Assembly (NCBI RefSeq): GCF_035594035.1
Contig: NZ_CP141588.1
Coordinates: 2,634,501 to 2,698,500 of the forward strand
Reading direction: 5' to 3'
DNA length: 64,000 nt
Source: Sphingomonas sp. LY54
GTDB lineage: Bacteria > Pseudomonadota > Alphaproteobacteria > Sphingomonadales > Sphingomonadaceae
The notes beneath the pieces were generated by a model. It worked only from the letters and a program-made list of their open reading frames with translations. It searched no databases and was not told the DNA's origin. Each line of letters starts with the position of its first letter. The first letter of the stretch is position 1. This document shows, in pieces, positions 28,093 through 38,048 of the stretch. Position numbers and translations under genes: made by a program.

Positions 28093-28473
28093 TCAGGCCT
28101 TGCAGCTCTGGGTACCCTTGCCCGGCGCGGTGTAGGTCACCTCGGTGCCGTTGCCGCTGAGCGAATAGCCCTCGGCGACATAGGCTTCGCCGGCCGCCGG
28201 GGCGGTCAGCGTGGTCTTCGGACCGGCGCGCTCGGCGCCGACATGGACCGTGTTGTTGGTGTAGAAGTCCGCATAGAACAGGCTGTTGTCCTTGCAGCGG
28301 TAGGTGCGGCTCGCCTGGATCGCGGGCGGCAGCTCGACCGGCTTGGCCTTGGCGAGCGCTTTCGCCTGCGGATCCGAGGCGTTCCCGGTAATCGTTTCAG
28401 GCTCGCTGCCGCAGGCGGCGAGGGAGAGAAGAGCCGCGACCGAGGCGGCTGCGAGGATACGATTCTTGTGCAT
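28093..28473 (-). CDS. Lipoprotein with an MliC-like C-terminal domain
   Basis: 126 residues from the ATG at 28473 (MHKNRILAAASVAALLSLAAC, lipobox L-A-A-C). The C-terminal part YRCKDNSLFYADFYTNN...LTAPAAGEAYVAEGYSLSGNGTEVTYTAPGKGTQSCKA follows the pattern of the membrane-bound lysozyme inhibitors (Y-x-C-x-D... x-Y... G-x-x-x-x-x... C). An envelope role, perhaps against C-type lysozyme, is likely but not proven. Confidence 0.72.
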   Translation of the reverse strand: MHKNRILAAASVAALLSLAACGSEPETITGNASDPQAKALAKAKPVELPPAIQASRTYRCKDNSLFYADFYTNNTVHVGAERAGPKTTLTAPAAGEAYVAEGYSLSGNGTEVTYTAPGKGTQSCKA

Positions 28474-28612
28474 GATGGCCCCCCTTCGCGAGCGCAGCAT
28501 CTCGCGTCAAGAATTTTGTTAACGGTTTTCAGGATCCCAAACCAGCCCGTTTCGACCAGGGGCGGCGGGGGTTCGACAAGCGCCCACGCCTGGTTTAAGG
28601 TCCGCGCCGCTT

Positions 28613-28888
28613 ATGGGACGTATCGAAGATAGCCTGCGCGGATCCCAACGGGTCCGTATCGGCCTTACCGGACTGGCGTTTGTCTTCGTCCTCGTGCTGC
28701 TGGGCGCAGTGTTCAGCAGCCCCAGCGAGGAGCAGCCGATCACCGCCAATATGATCGAGATGGGCGGCGACGGCATCGCTGCACAGCAGGCCGAGCCCAA
28801 GGAACCGTTGGCCGAGCTGGGCGTAGCGCCCGGCAATGCGGACACCAACATGGCCGGCAACGCCGGGGCCGATTCCAACAATCGATAG
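28613..28888 (+). CDS. Small single-pass membrane protein, unknown
   Basis: 91 residues. One membrane helix lies at about 15-35 (VRIGLTGLAFVFVLVLLGAVF), followed by an acidic, low-complexity periplasmic tail (SEEQPITANMIEMGGDGIAAQQAEPKEPLAELG...). No family is recognised. It lies directly before, and probably is cotranscribed with, the DUF4350-like membrane gene. Confidence 0.62.
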   Translation: MGRIEDSLRGSQRVRIGLTGLAFVFVLVLLGAVFSSPSEEQPITANMIEMGGDGIAAQQAEPKEPLAELGVAPGNADTNMAGNAGADSNNR

Positions 28889-28907
28889 GGCGCACGTCGC
28901 GAAGGCG

Positions 28908-30143
28908 ATGGTCGGCGCGGCCTGCTTTGCCGCGGCCGAGCTGCTCGTCACGCTCGCCCTCGGCCGCTTCTTCGACTGGGGGCGGGCCGAAGCGCTTCTC
29001 TTCTTCGCCTTCCGGCCGTGGCTGCTGCTGATGGCCGCGGCGGCGGTTGGCGGCTGGCCCTGGCGCCGCCGCTTGTTTTTCTACACGCTGGCGCTGGTGC
29101 TTGCGGCGGCGGGCGAAAGCCTGTTCCTGCTGAGTCTCGGGGCAACCGAGCCGTGGGCGGAGATGCTGCGCGGGCTCGCCGGCGGCGCCTTGCTCGCGCT
29201 GGCGTTCGACCTGGTCATTCAAGCGCTCCTGCGGCTGTCGCGCTGGGGCCGGTGGCTCGGCGCGGCGACGATCGGGGCGCTGCTGCTCGTTCCCGGAAGC
29301 CTCCGGCCCTACGAGTCTCTTGTCCTGGCCGAGACCGCGCGCCGGCCCGATCCGGCCCGGCCCGAACTGATGCTGATGACGGCGCTGCCGATCGTCTGGG
29401 GGGAAGGCGGCGCCTTCGATCCGTCCTCGCGCCCCGCTCTGGCCTATCGGATGCTGGAGGAAGAATTCAGGGTCCGTCCGCTCGACCTGCTCGACGACAA
29501 GGAACTGGCCAGGGGGCGCCTGCTGCTGCTCGCTCAGCCGCGGGTGCTGGCGCCGCAGGAACTGGTCGCGCTCGACGCGTGGATCCGCGGCGGCGGACGG
29601 GCGCTCATCCTCGCCGATCCCCTGTTGGTCTGGCCGTCCGACCTGCCGCTGGGCGACAGCCGGCGGCCGCCGCCGACGTCGTGGCTCGGGCCGCTGCTCG
29701 GCCATTGGGGGCTGCGGCTCGATCGACCCTCGGCTCGGGACCTCGTCGTGCGCGACCTGGCGAGCGGGCGTCGGCTCACTCTGGCAGCGCCGGGTAGCTT
29801 CGTGCGCGAGCGCGGCGACTGCATTGTGGCTCCCGACCGACTCACGGCGCGCTGCCCGCTCGGGCGAGGTGCGGCGTGGCTGGTCGCCGACGCGGACCTG
29901 CTGCGGGACGCGCTCTGGGCGGGGCCGGGGCAGGGGCAGCGCCACGAACGCCTTGCCGACAACCCGCTCGTCCTTGCCGACTGGCTCGACGGACTGGCCG
30001 GCCTGAAGCGCGAGCGCCTTGCCGGGGACGTTCAATGGCTTCGCGCCGACCCCGGCCAAGTCCCGACTCTGCTTCTCGGTCTGCTTCCGGCCGTGCTGGC
30101 CCTGATTGCGGCGTTCTTAGCGGCGCGACTCCGGCACGGTTAA
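28908..30143 (+). CDS. DUF4350/GldG-like membrane protein
   Basis: About 411 residues. Four or five N-terminal membrane helices precede a soluble region with LLLLAQPRVLAPQELVALDAWIRGGGRALILADPLLVWPSDLPLGD, the glutamine-amidotransferase-like pattern seen in DUF4350 and GldG-type proteins, and a C-terminal membrane helix (VPTLLLGLLPAVLALIAAFLAARL) follows. Function unknown. An ATG at 28836 would also be in frame, but the extra codons (ACA, CCA, ACA) do not match the gene's GC-rich third positions, so 28908 is preferred. Confidence 0.6.
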   Translation: MVGAACFAAAELLVTLALGRFFDWGRAEALLFFAFRPWLLLMAAAAVGGWPWRRRLFFYTLALVLAAAGESLFLLSLGATEPWAEMLRGLAGGALLALAFDLVIQALLRLSRWGRWLGAATIGALLLVPGSLRPYESLVLAETARRPDPARPELMLMTALPIVWGEGGAFDPSSRPALAYRMLEEEFRVRPLDLLDDKELARGRLLLLAQPRVLAPQELVALDAWIRGGGRALILADPLLVWPSDLPLGDSRRPPPTSWLGPLLGHWGLRLDRPSARDLVVRDLASGRRLTLAAPGSFVRERGDCIVAPDRLTARCPLGRGAAWLVADADLLRDALWAGPGQGQRHERLADNPLVLADWLDGLAGLKRERLAGDVQWLRADPGQVPTLLLGLLPAVLALIAAFLAARLRHG

Positions 30144-30356
30144 TTCGCCTTAACTTTGAACAGACTTATCCACAGGCTTGTCCCGCGTGAACTTCTTGCG
30201 AACATCGTGTAGAACAAACCATGAATACACAGGTATTTTCCACAGTTGGGCATGAAATCCCCACGTACGGCATGAAAACCCCTTCCATCCCTAACTCCAT
30301 GCTGTTATCCACTGGCCTGTAAAGATCGGGGCAAATTCCTGTTGGCCAGGTGAGTC
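30140..30356 (+). promoter_or_regulatory. dcw leader with DnaA boxes, CtrA-like and GANTC sites
   Basis: The 270-nt gap before mraZ holds TTATCCACA (30166-30174, perfect DnaA box), TTTTCCACA (30236-30244) and TTATCCACT (30305-30313), each at most one mismatch from consensus. TTAA-N6-TTAAC at 30140-30154 is one base short of the CtrA pattern, and GAGTC (30352-30356) is a CcrM-type site. A direct repeat GGCATGAAA[T/A]CCCC near 30249 and 30269 is a candidate regulator site. The strongest promoter signals for the division cluster should lie here. Confidence 0.5.
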
Positions 30357-30413
30357 ACGCGGCAACGCAACTGCGTTTCCGTGAACGGGGGAGCTCCGAC
30401 CTTTCGAGGGCGG

Positions 30414-30905
30414 ATGAGCGTGGAACTGGAACATCTCTTCAACGGAAGCGCATTGAGCGCGGTGGACGCCAAGGGGCGTCTGTCGGTGCCGGCGTTCATC
30501 CGTGGGGTGGTGGAGCGCCGCTCGGACGCCAAGGCGATCGTGATCGGCATGCACGAGGTGTCGCCCTGCCTCAACGCCTACGATCGCGGCTACGCCAAGA
30601 TCCTCTACGCCGAAAATGAGCGCCGCCGCCTCGCCGAAGAGGCCGCCGGCGCCGATCTGGCCGCGCACCACGCCCGCGCGCGCCGCACCTTCGGCCTTAC
30701 CGAGGACGTTCCTTACGACACCAGCGGCCGGATCATCCTGCCGCCGATGATGCGCCGCAAGGGGCAGATCGAGGATCTGGCCTTGTTCGTCGGTATCGGC
30801 GGCACCTTCGAGATCTGGAATCCAAAGCTCGCGCTCGAGAGCGCCGACGAGGATCTGCGCGATCTCGCCGCCTACCGGCTCGAAGAAAAGGGGATCGCGC
30901 TGTGA
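30414..30905 (+). CDS. mraZ: Transcriptional regulator MraZ
   Basis: 163 residues, with two AbrB-like swapped-hairpin halves: [23 protein letters not shown] and [21 protein letters not shown]. The ATG at 30414 follows GAGGGCGG and matches the conserved N terminus. MraZ represses its own dcw operon by binding repeats before mraZ and may influence RsmH. It is the first gene of the cluster. Confidence 0.95.
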   Translation: MSVELEHLFNGSALSAVDAKGRLSVPAFIRGVVERRSDAKAIVIGMHEVSPCLNAYDRGYAKILYAENERRRLAEEAAGADLAAHHARARRTFGLTEDVPYDTSGRIILPPMMRRKGQIEDLALFVGIGGTFEIWNPKLALESADEDLRDLAAYRLEEKGIAL

Positions 30906-31864
30906 GTGCGGCCCAGGCTTCCGCCCCGCACGTCCCCGTCCTGCTCGACGAGGTGATTGCCGGCCTCGCGCCGGGCGAAGGCGAGATTCATGTCGACGGC
31001 ACCTTCGGGGCCGGCGGCTACACCAAGGCTATACTGGACACCGGTGCGCGAGTGTTTGCGTTCGATCGCGACCCGGATGCCATCCGCGAGGGTAGTGGGC
31101 TCGTGGATGAGAGCGGGGGCCGCCTGACGCTTGTTCCGGAGCGTTTTTCCCGGATGCGTCAGGCGCTCGCTGCCCGCGGCGTGAGTGAAGTCGACGGCGT
31201 CACGCTCGACATCGGCGTATCTTCGATGCAGCTCGACAGGGCAGAGCGCGGCTTTTCCTTCCAGTCCGACGGTCCGCTCGACATGCGGATGAGCCGGGAA
31301 GGACAGAGCGCCGCCGACTTCGTCAACCAGGCCGACGAAGAAGAGATTGCCGACATCCTCTACCATTATGGCGAGGAGCCGAAGTCGCGCCGCGTCGCCC
31401 GCGCGATCGTGGCCGCGCGCCCGATCGAGCGCACCGGCCAGCTTGCGGACGTGGTGCGAAAGGCGCTCGGCCATCATGCCGGCATGAAGAAGGACCCGGC
31501 GACCCGGACCTTCCAGGCGATCCGCATCCATTTGAACGAAGAAATGCAGGAGCTCGAGGGCGGGCTCGAGGCGGCCGAACAGGTGCTGAAGCCCGGCGGC
31601 CGCCTCGCAGTCGTCACCTTCCACAGCCTCGAGGACCGCATTGTGAAGCGCTTCCTGCGCGCGCGCAGCGGCTCGGTCCCGGCCGGATCGCGCCATCTCC
31701 CCGTGCAGCAGGACAAGGGTCCGGCGCCGACGTTCGATGCGGTCGCGAAGGCCGTCCGCGCGGGCGACGCCGAGTTGAAGGCCAACCCCCGCGCCCGCTC
31801 CGCCACTTTGCGGGTCGCCCGCCGCACACCTGCCCCCGCCTGGTCCGAAGGAACGACGTCATGA
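30902..31864 (+). CDS. rsmH: 16S rRNA (cytosine(1402)-N(4))-methyltransferase
   Basis: 320 residues from a GTG overlapping the mraZ stop (GTGA). Motifs are [13 protein letters not shown], the SAM loop [42 protein letters not shown], and the C-terminal [22 protein letters not shown]. It methylates N4 of C1402 in the ribosomal decoding centre. Confidence 0.97.
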   Translation: MSAAQASAPHVPVLLDEVIAGLAPGEGEIHVDGTFGAGGYTKAILDTGARVFAFDRDPDAIREGSGLVDESGGRLTLVPERFSRMRQALAARGVSEVDGVTLDIGVSSMQLDRAERGFSFQSDGPLDMRMSREGQSAADFVNQADEEEIADILYHYGEEPKSRRVARAIVAARPIERTGQLADVVRKALGHHAGMKKDPATRTFQAIRIHLNEEMQELEGGLEAAEQVLKPGGRLAVVTFHSLEDRIVKRFLRARSGSVPAGSRHLPVQQDKGPAPTFDAVAKAVRAGDAELKANPRARSATLRVARRTPAPAWSEGTTS

Positions 31865-32502
31865 TTACCCAGGGTTTCAAGCCGGTCGGATGGGTCGCCG
31901 CCGTCGCCAGCGCCGCCCTTGGTTGCTACATGCTGTCGCTCAACGTCGCTTCGGAGCGCGCCGAGCTGGCGAGCCTCGAGCGCCGCATCATCGCGACCAA
32001 GCGGGAAATCCGGACGCTGCAGACCGAGCTCGGCACGCGCGGCCGCCTCGCACAGCTCGACCAGTGGAATGCGGACGTGCTGGCTCTGTCGGCGCCGACG
32101 TCGTCGCAGTTCCTCGAGGACGAGTTCATGCTCGCCCGCTTCGACCGCCACGACAAGACTGTCGCCGAGCGCGCCCCGGTGCAGATGGCGGCGATGGAAG
32201 CGCCCAAGCCCGCCGAGCGGCCGGCCGTGAAGATGGCCGCGGCCGAGATCGAGGATAGCCGGGAAGCGCGTCCGATGATCCAGCGCGCCGCCTACGTTCC
32301 GACCGATGACCGGCCGTTCAAGCCGATCAAGGCCGCCGCGTCGGCGCCAACGCCGGCGCCGGTCAAGCTCGCTGCCGCCAAGCCGGCCAAGGCCGCGCCT
32401 GTGGCCGAAAAGAAGTCGGGGCTGCTCGACGACCGGCTGATCGCGGAGATCGGCGTCGCCGCGCGCAGCGAGAGGAAATCGGCGGGTACCGGCGGACAAT
32501 GA
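31861..32502 (+). CDS. ftsL: Cell division protein FtsL-like
   Basis: 213 residues. A membrane helix near residues 9-27 is followed by a coiled coil ([27 protein letters not shown]) and [14 protein letters not shown], which fits FtsL. The remainder, about 130 residues, is Ala/Pro/Lys-rich and likely disordered. The order rsmH-ftsL-ftsI supports the assignment. It bridges FtsQ/FtsB to FtsWI at the septum. Starts and stops overlap both neighbours. Confidence 0.85.
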   Translation: MITQGFKPVGWVAAVASAALGCYMLSLNVASERAELASLERRIIATKREIRTLQTELGTRGRLAQLDQWNADVLALSAPTSSQFLEDEFMLARFDRHDKTVAERAPVQMAAMEAPKPAERPAVKMAAAEIEDSREARPMIQRAAYVPTDDRPFKPIKAAASAPTPAPVKLAAAKPAKAAPVAEKKSGLLDDRLIAEIGVAARSERKSAGTGGQ

Positions 32503-34181
32503 CCGCGATCGCAGCGCAGGCACGAACGGCGAAGCAGGGAGGCCAGCGGCAGGAGTCGCTGGCCCTTACCTATCAGCGCCTGATGCTCGTCATGCTGGTG
32601 TTCGCCGGCGTCACTTTCATGATCGCCTCGCGGCTCATCTATCTCCAGATCTTCACCGAGCGCAGCGTCGCCTCGATCGGCAATCCGCTGCTGCCCGCGC
32701 GCGGCGACATGGTCGACCGCAACGGCGTGCCTCTGGCGCGGACCATCGACGCCTGGTCGATCGCCGTCCATCCGTCCAAGCTGCTCGGCGATCCGGATGA
32801 GCTGGCAGTGAAGCTCCACGAGCTGATGGATGAGCGGAGCGTCGCCGAATATAAAGCGATCCTGACCTCGGGTAAGAATTTCGTTTATCTCAACCGCCGC
32901 GCCATGCCGGACCTCGTCGCCGCCGCCAACGCGCTCGGCGAGCCGGCGATCGTCTTCGACCGCGAGCCCGAACGCCTCTATCCGCAGACCGGCATGGCCG
33001 GGCACATTCTCGGCTGGACCGATTTCGACGGCCAGGGCGTCAGCGGCATGGAGAAGGTGCTGAACGACCGGCTGACCGACCCGAACACGCGCGGCACGCC
33101 GATCGCGCTTTCGATCGACAGCCGCGTCCAGGCCGCGATGGAGAGCGAGCTTGGCGCGGCAATGGTCAAGCACAGCGCGGAGGGCGCCACCGGGATCGTG
33201 CTCGACGTCAAGACCGGCGAGGTGATCGCGCTCTCCTCCTTTCCGACTTTCAATCCCAACGCGACCGGCAAGGCCTCCCCCGACGCCCTGTTCAACCGCG
33301 CGACGATGGGCGTCTACGAGCTCGGCTCGACGTTCAAGCCGATCACCGTCGCCGCGGCGATGGAGGCCGGCGTGGTTAAGTCGCCCGCCCAACGCTACCA
33401 GTCGGGCGCGCCGATCCAGATCGGACGCTTCCGCATCCGTGACGACCATCCGATTCCGGGCTCGGCCAATATCGTCCAGACTTTGGTCAAATCGTCGAAC
33501 ATCGTCACCGCCCGGATCGCCGACCAGATGGGCGCCGAGCGGATGCAGGCGGCGTTCCGTGCGCTTGGGTTCCACGAGGCCGCCCATATCGAGCTCGAAA
33601 AAGGCCGCCCGATCTTCCCGCGCGAATGGAGCCGCGCCACCGTTCTCACCAGCGGCTACGGCCACGGCCTCGCCGTCACCCCGCTCCACCTCGCCACCGC
33701 TTATGCGGCGCTGGTCAACGGCGGCATCTGGCGTCCCGCGACCCTGCTCAAGGTCAACAAGGCGCCCGAAGGCCGCCGCGTCTATTCGGAGGCGACCAGC
33801 CGTCAGCTGCGCCAGATGCTGCGCATGATCGTGGTGGAAGGCACCGGCCGGAAAGGCGAAGCGCCCGGTTTCCGCGTTGGAGGCAAGACCGGCACGGCTG
33901 AAAAGACGTCGTCGGGCGGCTATTCGAGAAAGGTGAACGTCTCGACTTTCGCCGCCGCATTCCCGATGGACGACCCGCGCTATGTCGTGATCACCATGCT
34001 CGACGCGCCCAAGGGCACGGCCGACACGTTCGGCTTCACAACCGCTGCCTGGACGGCTGCCCCTGTCGTCTCGAAGGTGATCTCGCGCACCGGGCCCTTG
34101 CTCGGCGTGATCCCGAGCGACACGCGCGACATCGACCTCTCCAGCATAATGGCCCTGGTGGGCAAGTCCAAGGCACCCTGA
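32499..34181 (+). CDS. ftsI: Peptidoglycan transpeptidase FtsI (PBP3, class B PBP)
   Basis: 560 residues. An N-terminal membrane anchor (about 27-48), the pedestal domain with ARGDMVDRNGVPLA, and a transpeptidase domain with S-x-x-K (Ser277 in ELGSTFKP), S-x-N in VKSSNI and K-T-G in GGKTGTAEK are visible. It crosslinks septal peptidoglycan with FtsW and is a beta-lactam target. It overlaps ftsL by 4 nt and murE by 1 nt. Confidence 0.96.
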   Translation: MTAIAAQARTAKQGGQRQESLALTYQRLMLVMLVFAGVTFMIASRLIYLQIFTERSVASIGNPLLPARGDMVDRNGVPLARTIDAWSIAVHPSKLLGDPDELAVKLHELMDERSVAEYKAILTSGKNFVYLNRRAMPDLVAAANALGEPAIVFDREPERLYPQTGMAGHILGWTDFDGQGVSGMEKVLNDRLTDPNTRGTPIALSIDSRVQAAMESELGAAMVKHSAEGATGIVLDVKTGEVIALSSFPTFNPNATGKASPDALFNRATMGVYELGSTFKPITVAAAMEAGVVKSPAQRYQSGAPIQIGRFRIRDDHPIPGSANIVQTLVKSSNIVTARIADQMGAERMQAAFRALGFHEAAHIELEKGRPIFPREWSRATVLTSGYGHGLAVTPLHLATAYAALVNGGIWRPATLLKVNKAPEGRRVYSEATSRQLRQMLRMIVVEGTGRKGEAPGFRVGGKTGTAEKTSSGGYSRKVNVSTFAAAFPMDDPRYVVITMLDAPKGTADTFGFTTAAWTAAPVVSKVISRTGPLLGVIPSDTRDIDLSSIMALVGKSKAP

Positions 34182-35596
34182 TGCGGCTTGGGGCACTGAT
34201 CGGCGGCAACGACGAATCCATTGTAACCGGCTTTGCCATCGATCACCGCAAGGTGGCGCCCGGCACCGTGTTCGGCGCCTTTGCCGGCGCCCGCTTCAAC
34301 GGCGAGGATTTCATCGCCGACGCGGTGGAGGCCGGCGCCGTGGCCGTGGTCGCTCGGCCCGAGGCGTCCGTCACGGGTGCGGCCCATGTCGCGGCGGCCG
34401 AGCCGCGCCAGGCCTTCGCCCAGCTCGCGGCGCGCTTTTTCAAGCCGTTTCCGGAGACGGTGATCGCGGTCACCGGCACCAACGGCAAGACCTCTAATGT
34501 CGAGATGACCCGCCAATTGTGGCGCATGGCCGGCCACCCGTCCGCCTCGATCGGCACGCTCGGAGTCACCACCGCCGACGAGCAGGTCACGACCGGCCTC
34601 ACCACGCCGGACATCGTCACCTTCCTCTCCAACATGGCCGGGCTCGAGCGGATGGGAATCACCCATGCCGCCTTCGAAGCATCGAGCCACGGCCTCGCCC
34701 AGTATCGCACCGAAGGCCTCCCGGTGCAGGCGGCCGCCTTTACCAATTTCACCCGCGACCATCTCGACTATCACGGCACGATGGAGGCCTATTTCGAGGC
34801 CAAGATGCGGCTCTTCACCGAAGTGGTGGAGGGGGACGGCACCGCCGTGATCTGGATGGACGATCCCAAGTCCGCCAAAGTGCTGGCGATCTGCGAGCTG
34901 CGCGGCCTGCGCGTCCTCACCGTCGGCGCGAACGGCGAGACGCTGAAGCTGGTTGGCCGCGAGACCAGCCAGCTCGGCCAGACGCTGACGGTCGAGGCCG
35001 AGGGCAAGACCCACAAGGTCAAGATCCCGCTGATCGGCGCCTATCAGGCCGCCAACACGCTGACTGCGGCGGGCCTCGTCCTCGCGACCGGCGGCGAACT
35101 TGGCCAGACGCTCGCCAATCTCGGTCGTGTCCAGCCGGTCCGTGGCCGTCTCGAGCGTGCGGTCATCACCCGCGCCGGCGCCCCCGTCTATGTCGATTAC
35201 GCCCATACGGCCGATGCCTTGGTCTCGGCGATCGAGGCGCTGCGCCCGCATGCGCGCGGCCGCCTGATCACCGTGTTCGGCGCGGGCGGCGACCGCGACG
35301 TCGGCAAGCGCCCTGAAATGGGCGAAGTCGCCGCGCGCATGTCCGATCTCGCCATCGTCACCGACGACAATCCGCGCAGCGAGGATCCGGCCGCAATCCG
35401 CCGCGACATCTTGGCCGGCGCGCCGGCCGCGATCGAAGTGCCGGGGCGGCGCGAGGCGATCGCTTACGCGGTCGCCGAGGCCGGCAGCGACGACATCATC
35501 CTGCTCGCCGGCAAGGGCCACGAGCAGGGCCAGATCATCGGCGACCGCGTGCTGCCGTTCGACGACGTCAGCGTCGCCCGCGAGTGCGCCGCATGA
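34181..35596 (+). CDS. murE: UDP-N-acetylmuramoyl-tripeptide synthetase MurE
   Basis: 471 residues with the three Mur-ligase domains: the ATP loop AVTGTNGKTSNVEMT, FEASSHGL, NFTRDHLDYHG, VDYAHTADAL, FGAGGDRDVGKRPEMG, and the DDNPR motif that selects meso-diaminopimelate. It adds m-DAP to UDP-MurNAc-Ala-Glu in the cytosol. The second position of the P-loop pattern reads GTNGKT as expected. Confidence 0.97.
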   Translation: MRLGALIGGNDESIVTGFAIDHRKVAPGTVFGAFAGARFNGEDFIADAVEAGAVAVVARPEASVTGAAHVAAAEPRQAFAQLAARFFKPFPETVIAVTGTNGKTSNVEMTRQLWRMAGHPSASIGTLGVTTADEQVTTGLTTPDIVTFLSNMAGLERMGITHAAFEASSHGLAQYRTEGLPVQAAAFTNFTRDHLDYHGTMEAYFEAKMRLFTEVVEGDGTAVIWMDDPKSAKVLAICELRGLRVLTVGANGETLKLVGRETSQLGQTLTVEAEGKTHKVKIPLIGAYQAANTLTAAGLVLATGGELGQTLANLGRVQPVRGRLERAVITRAGAPVYVDYAHTADALVSAIEALRPHARGRLITVFGAGGDRDVGKRPEMGEVAARMSDLAIVTDDNPRSEDPAAIRRDILAGAPAAIEVPGRREAIAYAVAEAGSDDIILLAGKGHEQGQIIGDRVLPFDDVSVARECAA

Positions 35597-36975
35597 GCCC
35601 GCTCTGGACCGCGCAGGAAATCGCCGACGCGACCGGCGGCGAAGTCCAGGGCGATTTCGTCGCGAACGGAGTCGCCTTCGATTCCCGCGAGATCGTGGAG
35701 GGCGACCTTTTCGTCGCGATGAAGGGCGAGGCCACCGACGGCCATCTCTTCCTCGACAAGGCGTACGGCCAGGGCGCTGCCGGCGCGCTCGTCAGCGAAG
35801 CGGCCGGGCGTCCGCATGTCCGTGTGGCCGATACCACCAAGGCGCTCGACGATCTCGGCCGCGGCGCGCGCGCGCGCAGCGAGGCGCGCATCGCGGGCGT
35901 AACCGGTTCGGTCGGCAAGACCGGCACCAAGGAAGCCCTGTTCGCCGCGCTAGACCGCTGCGCACCGGGCCGTGCGCACCGCTCGGTCAAGAGCTACAAC
36001 AACCATACCGGCGTGCCGCTGTCGCTCGCGCGCATGCCGCGCGAAGCGCGCTTCGGCATCTTCGAAATGGGCATGAATCATGCCGGCGAGCTCGCGGCGC
36101 TGACGCAACTGGTTCGGCCCCATGTCGCGATCGTCACCGCGATCGCACCGGCCCACCGCGCCTTCTTCAAGTCCGACGAGGACATTGCCGACGCCAAGGG
36201 CGAAATCTTCCAGGGGCTGGAAGAAGGGGGCAGCGCGCTGATCCCGTTCGACAGTCCCCATCGCGACCGGCTACTCGCGGCGGCGCGCCCTTATGCGGCC
36301 AATGTCCTGACCTTTGGCCTCGGCGAGGGCGCCGACATCTGTGCCCGCGACGTCGTCGCCCGGCGCGAGGGCGGCACGATCATGACGGCGCTGCTTCCGG
36401 GCGGCGTCGATCTCACCTTCACTTTGTCGCAGCCCGGCGAGCATTGGGTCTCCAACGCGCTCGCCGTGATGGGCGCGGTCCAGGCCATGGGCGGCGATCT
36501 TGCGGCCGCCGGGCTCGCTCTGGCCGACATGGCCGGGCTCAAGGGCCGCGGCGAACGCCACCGCATCGCGGCAGGCGAGGGCGAAGCGCTGCTGATCGAC
36601 GAAAGCTACAACGCCAACCCATCGTCGATGCGCGCGACGCTGAAGACGCTCGGCGGCGAAATGGTGTCCGGCCGGCGCATCGCCGTCCTTGGCGCGATGC
36701 GCGAGCTCGGCGACACGTCCGACGATTTCCACGCCGGCCTGGCCGAGCCGATCGAAGCGGCCGGCGTCGCGCATGTGGTGCTGGTCGGCGACGAGATGGC
36801 GCCGCTGGCGAAAGCGCTTGGAAACAGGGTGGAAATAAAGCATGTGGCGGACGCGTCCGCGGCTCTTGAGTCCGTCCGGGGCTTGATCGGAGCCGGCGAC
36901 GCGATACTCGTCAAGGGTTCGAATTCTGTAGGACTTGCCGCCGTCGTCGAGGCGCTGGCGGGCAGGAAAAGCTGA
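35593..36975 (+). CDS. murF: UDP-N-acetylmuramoyl-tripeptide--D-alanyl-D-alanine ligase
   Basis: 460 residues from the ATG at 35593 (overlapping the murE stop; a GTG at 35584 is less likely). MurF features are [17 protein letters not shown], the ATP loop [42 protein letters not shown], and [15 protein letters not shown]. It adds D-Ala-D-Ala to complete the UDP-MurNAc-pentapeptide. Confidence 0.96.
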   Translation: MSPLWTAQEIADATGGEVQGDFVANGVAFDSREIVEGDLFVAMKGEATDGHLFLDKAYGQGAAGALVSEAAGRPHVRVADTTKALDDLGRGARARSEARIAGVTGSVGKTGTKEALFAALDRCAPGRAHRSVKSYNNHTGVPLSLARMPREARFGIFEMGMNHAGELAALTQLVRPHVAIVTAIAPAHRAFFKSDEDIADAKGEIFQGLEEGGSALIPFDSPHRDRLLAAARPYAANVLTFGLGEGADICARDVVARREGGTIMTALLPGGVDLTFTLSQPGEHWVSNALAVMGAVQAMGGDLAAAGLALADMAGLKGRGERHRIAAGEGEALLIDESYNANPSSMRATLKTLGGEMVSGRRIAVLGAMRELGDTSDDFHAGLAEPIEAAGVAHVVLVGDEMAPLAKALGNRVEIKHVADASAALESVRGLIGAGDAILVKGSNSVGLAAVVEALAGRKS

Positions 36976-38048
36976 TGTTTCTATTCATTGCCGAGCAGCT
37001 GGATTTCGCAGGGATTCTCAATCTCTTCCGCTACATCACGTTCCGCGCCGGCGGCGCCGTCGCCACGGCGCTGATCCTCGGCCTGCTGATCGGTCCGAAA
37101 TTCATCGGCTGGCTGCGCATCCGCCAGGGCAAGGGACAGCCGATCCGCGAGGACGGCCCGCAGACCCACCTCGCCAAGCGCGGCACGCCGACCATGGGCG
37201 GGCTTATGATCCTGACCTCGGTCGCGGTCGCGATGATTCTGTGGATGGACTTCGGCAATCCCTATCTGTGGGCCTGCCTGTTCATCACGGTCGGCTTCGG
37301 CCTGATCGGTTTCCTCGACGATTACGACAAGGTCACCAAGCGCAGCCACAAGGGCGTCTCCGGCAAGGTTCGCCTGCTCGCCGAATTCCTGGTCGCGGGC
37401 GTCGGTTGCTGGGTCATCCTCCAGGGCACTGGCACCGATCTCTACATCCCCTTCTTCCAGGGTCCGGTCGTCGATATCGGGCCGGTCGCCTATCTGATCT
37501 TCGCCTCGTTCGTGGTCGTCGGGGCGGGTAACGCCGTCAATCTCACCGACGGGCTCGACGGCCTCGCGACCATGCCCGTGGCGATCGCCAGCATCGCCTT
37601 CCTGATCATCTCCTATCTGGTCGGCAACGCGGTCTTCGCCGAATATCTCGGCATCCCGCACGTGCTCGGCGTCGGCGACCTCGCCGTTTTGTGCATGGCG
37701 ATCGTGGGCGCCTGCCTCGCCTTCCTCTGGTTCAACGCGCCCCCGGCCGCGGTCTTCATGGGCGATACCGGCAGCCTCGCTTTGGGCGGCGCGCTCGGCG
37801 CGATCGCGGTCGCGACCCAGCATGAGATCGTGCTCGCCATCATCGGCGGCCTGTTCGTGCTGGAGGCGGCCTCGGTGATCATCCAGGTCTTCTTCTACAA
37901 GCGCACCGGCAAGCGCGTCTTCAAGATGGCGCCGATCCACCACCATTTCGAGCAGATGGGCTGGTCCGAGCCGACCGTCGTCATCCGCTTCTGGATCATC
38001 AGCTTCGTGCTCGCGCTGGCGGGCCTTGCCACGCTCAAGCTGAGATGA
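36975..38048 (+). CDS. mraY: Phospho-N-acetylmuramoyl-pentapeptide-transferase
   Basis: 357 residues with ten predicted membrane helices. Signatures are [40 protein letters not shown] (catalytic Asp-Asp), [13 protein letters not shown], and [24 protein letters not shown]. It forms lipid I from undecaprenyl phosphate at the inner membrane. The start shares one base with the murF stop. Confidence 0.97.
   Translation: MFLFIAEQLDFAGILNLFRYITFRAGGAVATALILGLLIGPKFIGWLRIRQGKGQPIREDGPQTHLAKRGTPTMGGLMILTSVAVAMILWMDFGNPYLWACLFITVGFGLIGFLDDYDKVTKRSHKGVSGKVRLLAEFLVAGVGCWVILQGTGTDLYIPFFQGPVVDIGPVAYLIFASFVVVGAGNAVNLTDGLDGLATMPVAIASIAFLIISYLVGNAVFAEYLGIPHVLGVGDLAVLCMAIVGACLAFLWFNAPPAAVFMGDTGSLALGGALGAIAVATQHEIVLAIIGGLFVLEAASVIIQVFFYKRTGKRVFKMAPIHHHFEQMGWSEPTVVIRFWIISFVLALAGLATLKLR

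Noticed and set aside
30144..30413. Replication origin before mraZ, suggested by three DnaA-type boxes
   Set aside because: There is no AT-rich unwinding region and no typical origin neighbours (dnaA, parAB, gidA, hemE, rpmH); a regulatory role is more likely.
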